Origin: Anaerolineales bacterium
GTDB lineage: Bacteria > Chloroflexota > Anaerolineae > 4572-78 > J111
NCBI GenBank assembly: GCA_015075185.1
Contig: JABTUW010000002.1
Coordinates: 1,302,001 to 1,366,000, forward strand
Length of the DNA: 64,000 nt
Reading direction: 5' to 3'
In this document: positions 62,493-64,000 of the stretch, piece by piece
Layout of the letters: each line of letters starts with the position of its first letter
How positions within the stretch are numbered: the first letter of the stretch is position 1
Position numbers and translations under genes: made by a program
The notes under the pieces: generated by a model
What the model was told of the DNA's origin: nothing
Database searches by the model: none
What the model saw: the letters and a program-made list of their open reading frames with translations, nothing else

Positions 62493-63074
62493 ATGACAAC
62501 AGAAACCTTGAATGAGCAACAATTGACCATCATCATCGAAGGGCTGCTCTTTGTCAGCTCTGAGCCAGTTACCGTAGACCACCTGGCCGCCGTCAGCGCC
62601 TGTCCGGTAGAACAGGTCGAAGCAGCCTTGCAGCAGTTGAAAGAGGGCTGCCAAAATCGAGGAATTCGCCTGCAACGCCTGGGTAAAAAAATCCAACTGG
62701 TGAGCGCGCCGGAGGTGACAGATTACATCGAGCGCTTTTTGGGCCTGTCCAGCTCGGCCAGGCTGTCCACCCCGGCCCTGGAAACGCTGACCATCATCGC
62801 CTACCGCCAGCCCATTACCCGGCCCGAAATCGAGGCCATTCGCGGGGTAAACAGCGATGGTGTGCTGCGCACCCTGCTCAGCAAGGGGCTGGTCGAAGAG
62901 GTGGGCCGGCTGGATAGCGTGGGCCATCCCTCGCTGTTTGGCACGACCTTTGAATTTTTGCGCTATTTTGGACTGGAAGATATCAAAGATTTGCCGGAAC
63001 TGGATTTGCCAGAGATAAAGTTGCCCGAAGATGGGTCTGCCAATGCAACAATTGAAGAAGTCAATGCCTCATAG
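62493..63074 (+). CDS. scpB: segregation and condensation protein ScpB
   Basis: The 193-aa protein has two winged-helix domains with the ScpB signatures LFVSSEPVTVDHLAAV at the start, PALETLTIIAYRQPITRPEI near 91-110 and IRGVNSDGVLRTLLSKGLV near 112. ScpB dimers bind the ScpA kleisin in the SMC condensin complex and help chromosome segregation. scpA is not in the window. The C-terminus overlaps the next gene. Confidence 0.94.
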   Translation: MTTETLNEQQLTIIIEGLLFVSSEPVTVDHLAAVSACPVEQVEAALQQLKEGCQNRGIRLQRLGKKIQLVSAPEVTDYIERFLGLSSSARLSTPALETLTIIAYRQPITRPEIEAIRGVNSDGVLRTLLSKGLVEEVGRLDSVGHPSLFGTTFEFLRYFGLEDIKDLPELDLPEIKLPEDGSANATIEEVNAS

Positions 63075-63951
63075 ATTGTCGTCTCTCGTAGGCGCAGGAC
63101 TCATATTCCTGACGGTTGTCGGTCTTTTTATTTTCCCGGCTATGAAAGGTAACGGCGATGACACGACGGCGAGAAATCTGCTAGAGGATGTTCTAGCCAG
63201 GGGTGTTATCCGCGTATCAACCGACGCTAACTCTCCCCCTCAATCTTCGCTTAAATCAGATGGTACCTTTGAAGGCTTTGACATTGACGTAGCCATCGAG
63301 ATTGCCAGGAGATTGGGAGTAGAAGTCGAATTTGTGGTTCCAGGGGGGTGGGATACCCTTACTGCTGGGAATTGGGGTGACCAGTGGGATATGAGTGTAG
63401 GTTCGATGACCATTACCAAACAACGCGCTGAAGTATTACATTTCACCTCTGGTTATTACTTTACTTCGGCTCAGTTTGCTGCCCGGCGCGGGGCTGGCCT
63501 CACTACAATTGATGACATTCATGGTAAAGCCGTGTGTGTTGGTCTGACCACAACCTACCATCGTTATTTAACGGGCAAAGATATTGGTATCCCCACTTCT
63601 GACATTAAAGTTGAAGCTCCTATAGGGGTGAGGGTGATTCCGCTGTCAGATGCTGAATGCCTGCAGGCTATACAGGTGGGCCGTCAAGAATTTGATATTC
63701 TTCTGACCTCAGGTGCTCTCATTGACAGGGCCATTGCCAATGGAGTTGATTTGGTTAAGGTTGGGGAGCCGGTTTTTGTCGAAACTCTGGCAGTAGCATT
63801 CGATAGAAGCAGTTTCCGCGATAGCTCAACTTTACGGGAGAAAGTCTCTCGGATCATTGAGGAGATGCATGCTGACGGAACCCTAAGCGAGTTTTCTAAA
63901 AAGTGGTTTGACGGCGCTGACTTTACCGTGGTATCCAGTAGCAAAAGATGA
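63064..63951 (+). CDS. amino-acid ABC transporter-type solute-binding protein (family 3)
   Basis: The start is chosen at the ATG at 63064 (GAAGAAG upstream), giving a signal/anchor segment (about 5-26); an in-frame start at 63031 also exists. The 295-aa protein has the SBP_bac_3 blocks RGVIRVSTDANSPPQSSLKS, FEGFDIDVAIEIARRLGV, DMSVGSMTITKQRAEVLHFT and a final ADGTLSEFSKKWF. It should bind a polar amino acid or related ligand. No permease or ATPase is adjacent. It lies between scpB and an rluB-type gene, overlapping both, which is an unusual place for a solute-binding protein. Confidence 0.85.
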   Translation: MPHRLSSLVGAGLIFLTVVGLFIFPAMKGNGDDTTARNLLEDVLARGVIRVSTDANSPPQSSLKSDGTFEGFDIDVAIEIARRLGVEVEFVVPGGWDTLTAGNWGDQWDMSVGSMTITKQRAEVLHFTSGYYFTSAQFAARRGAGLTTIDDIHGKAVCVGLTTTYHRYLTGKDIGIPTSDIKVEAPIGVRVIPLSDAECLQAIQVGRQEFDILLTSGALIDRAIANGVDLVKVGEPVFVETLAVAFDRSSFRDSSTLREKVSRIIEEMHADGTLSEFSKKWFDGADFTVVSSSKR

Positions 63952-64000
63952 CTAGAGGACACCAACCCCAAGAAGAACGATTGCAAAAAGTTCTGGCTCA
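63948..64000 (+). CDS. rluB: rRNA pseudouridine synthase, RluB/RsuA type (5' end only)
   Basis: The ATG at 63948 overlaps the previous stop (ATGA) and reads MTRGHQPQEERLQKVLA up to the window edge. EERLQKVLA is the start of the S4 domain of RluB/RsuA pseudouridine synthases, and an rluB gene commonly follows scpB in bacteria. Only 17 residues are visible, so the call rests on this short match plus gene order. Confidence 0.65.
   Translation, partial: MTRGHQPQEERLQKVLA

Overview
The window looks like a chromosomal segment of a Chloroflexota bacterium, probably of the Anaerolineae or a related class. The support is indirect: secreted proteins with Thr-Pro-rich linkers, DUF11, FG-GAP and thrombospondin-type-3 calcium repeats, an FtsY without the long acidic N-terminal domain, and an apparent homocitrate synthase/homoaconitase set. 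No rRNA, tRNA or CRISPR array was recognised. Identifications come from reading motifs; no database search was run.

Positions 1-19272 and 22764-38049 form a long exopolysaccharide (EPS) or glycolipid locus, almost all on the + strand with short gaps or overlaps. It begins with the 3' part of a Wzz-like chain-length protein fused to a degenerate GGDEF domain. It continues with a BcsB-like protein, a flippase, an AlkP-superfamily hydrolase, a Wzy-like ligase/polymerase, GT4 and GT2 glycosyltransferases, two asparagine-synthetase-like proteins lacking the catalytic Cys, a sulfotransferase and a secreted FG-GAP/ASPIC protein. An IS element (about 19286-20327) and a minus-strand beta-helix protein with a remarkable tandem-attenuator leader interrupt the run. 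The locus resumes with a GT4, a GHL10-type lipoprotein, a NodB-like deacetylase, three FemAB-like transferases (one frameshifted), another GT4, a GNAT protein and a CapK/PaaK-like adenylating enzyme.

The most unusual part is 31000-34870: a CDP-alcohol phosphatidyltransferase, a LicC-like cytidylyltransferase fused to a SerK/ParB-like domain, a second small LicC-like cytidylyltransferase and a DUF711 (UPF0210) protein. Together they suggest an undescribed route that activates a phospho-amino acid (perhaps phosphoserine) as a CDP derivative and transfers it to a lipid or glycan.

Positions 38326-46611 hold two tandem giant secreted paralogues (calcium repeats, transglutaminase-like domain, Fn3-like and jelly-roll-like domains). 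The second is broken by a one-base deletion near 44750. A GDP-mannose dehydrogenase-like gene and a secreted beta-propeller protein follow.

From 50548 to the end the sequence is visibly richer in G+C and mostly housekeeping: an enolase-superfamily enzyme, a P-loop protein, two S41 proteases, smpB, homocitrate synthase and homoaconitase-like subunits, two GAF proteins, ftsY, a lipoprotein, scpB, a solute-binding protein and the first codons of an rluB-type pseudouridine synthase. This part carries several palindromic intergenic repeats, one of which appears to have entered the aconitase-family gene in frame.
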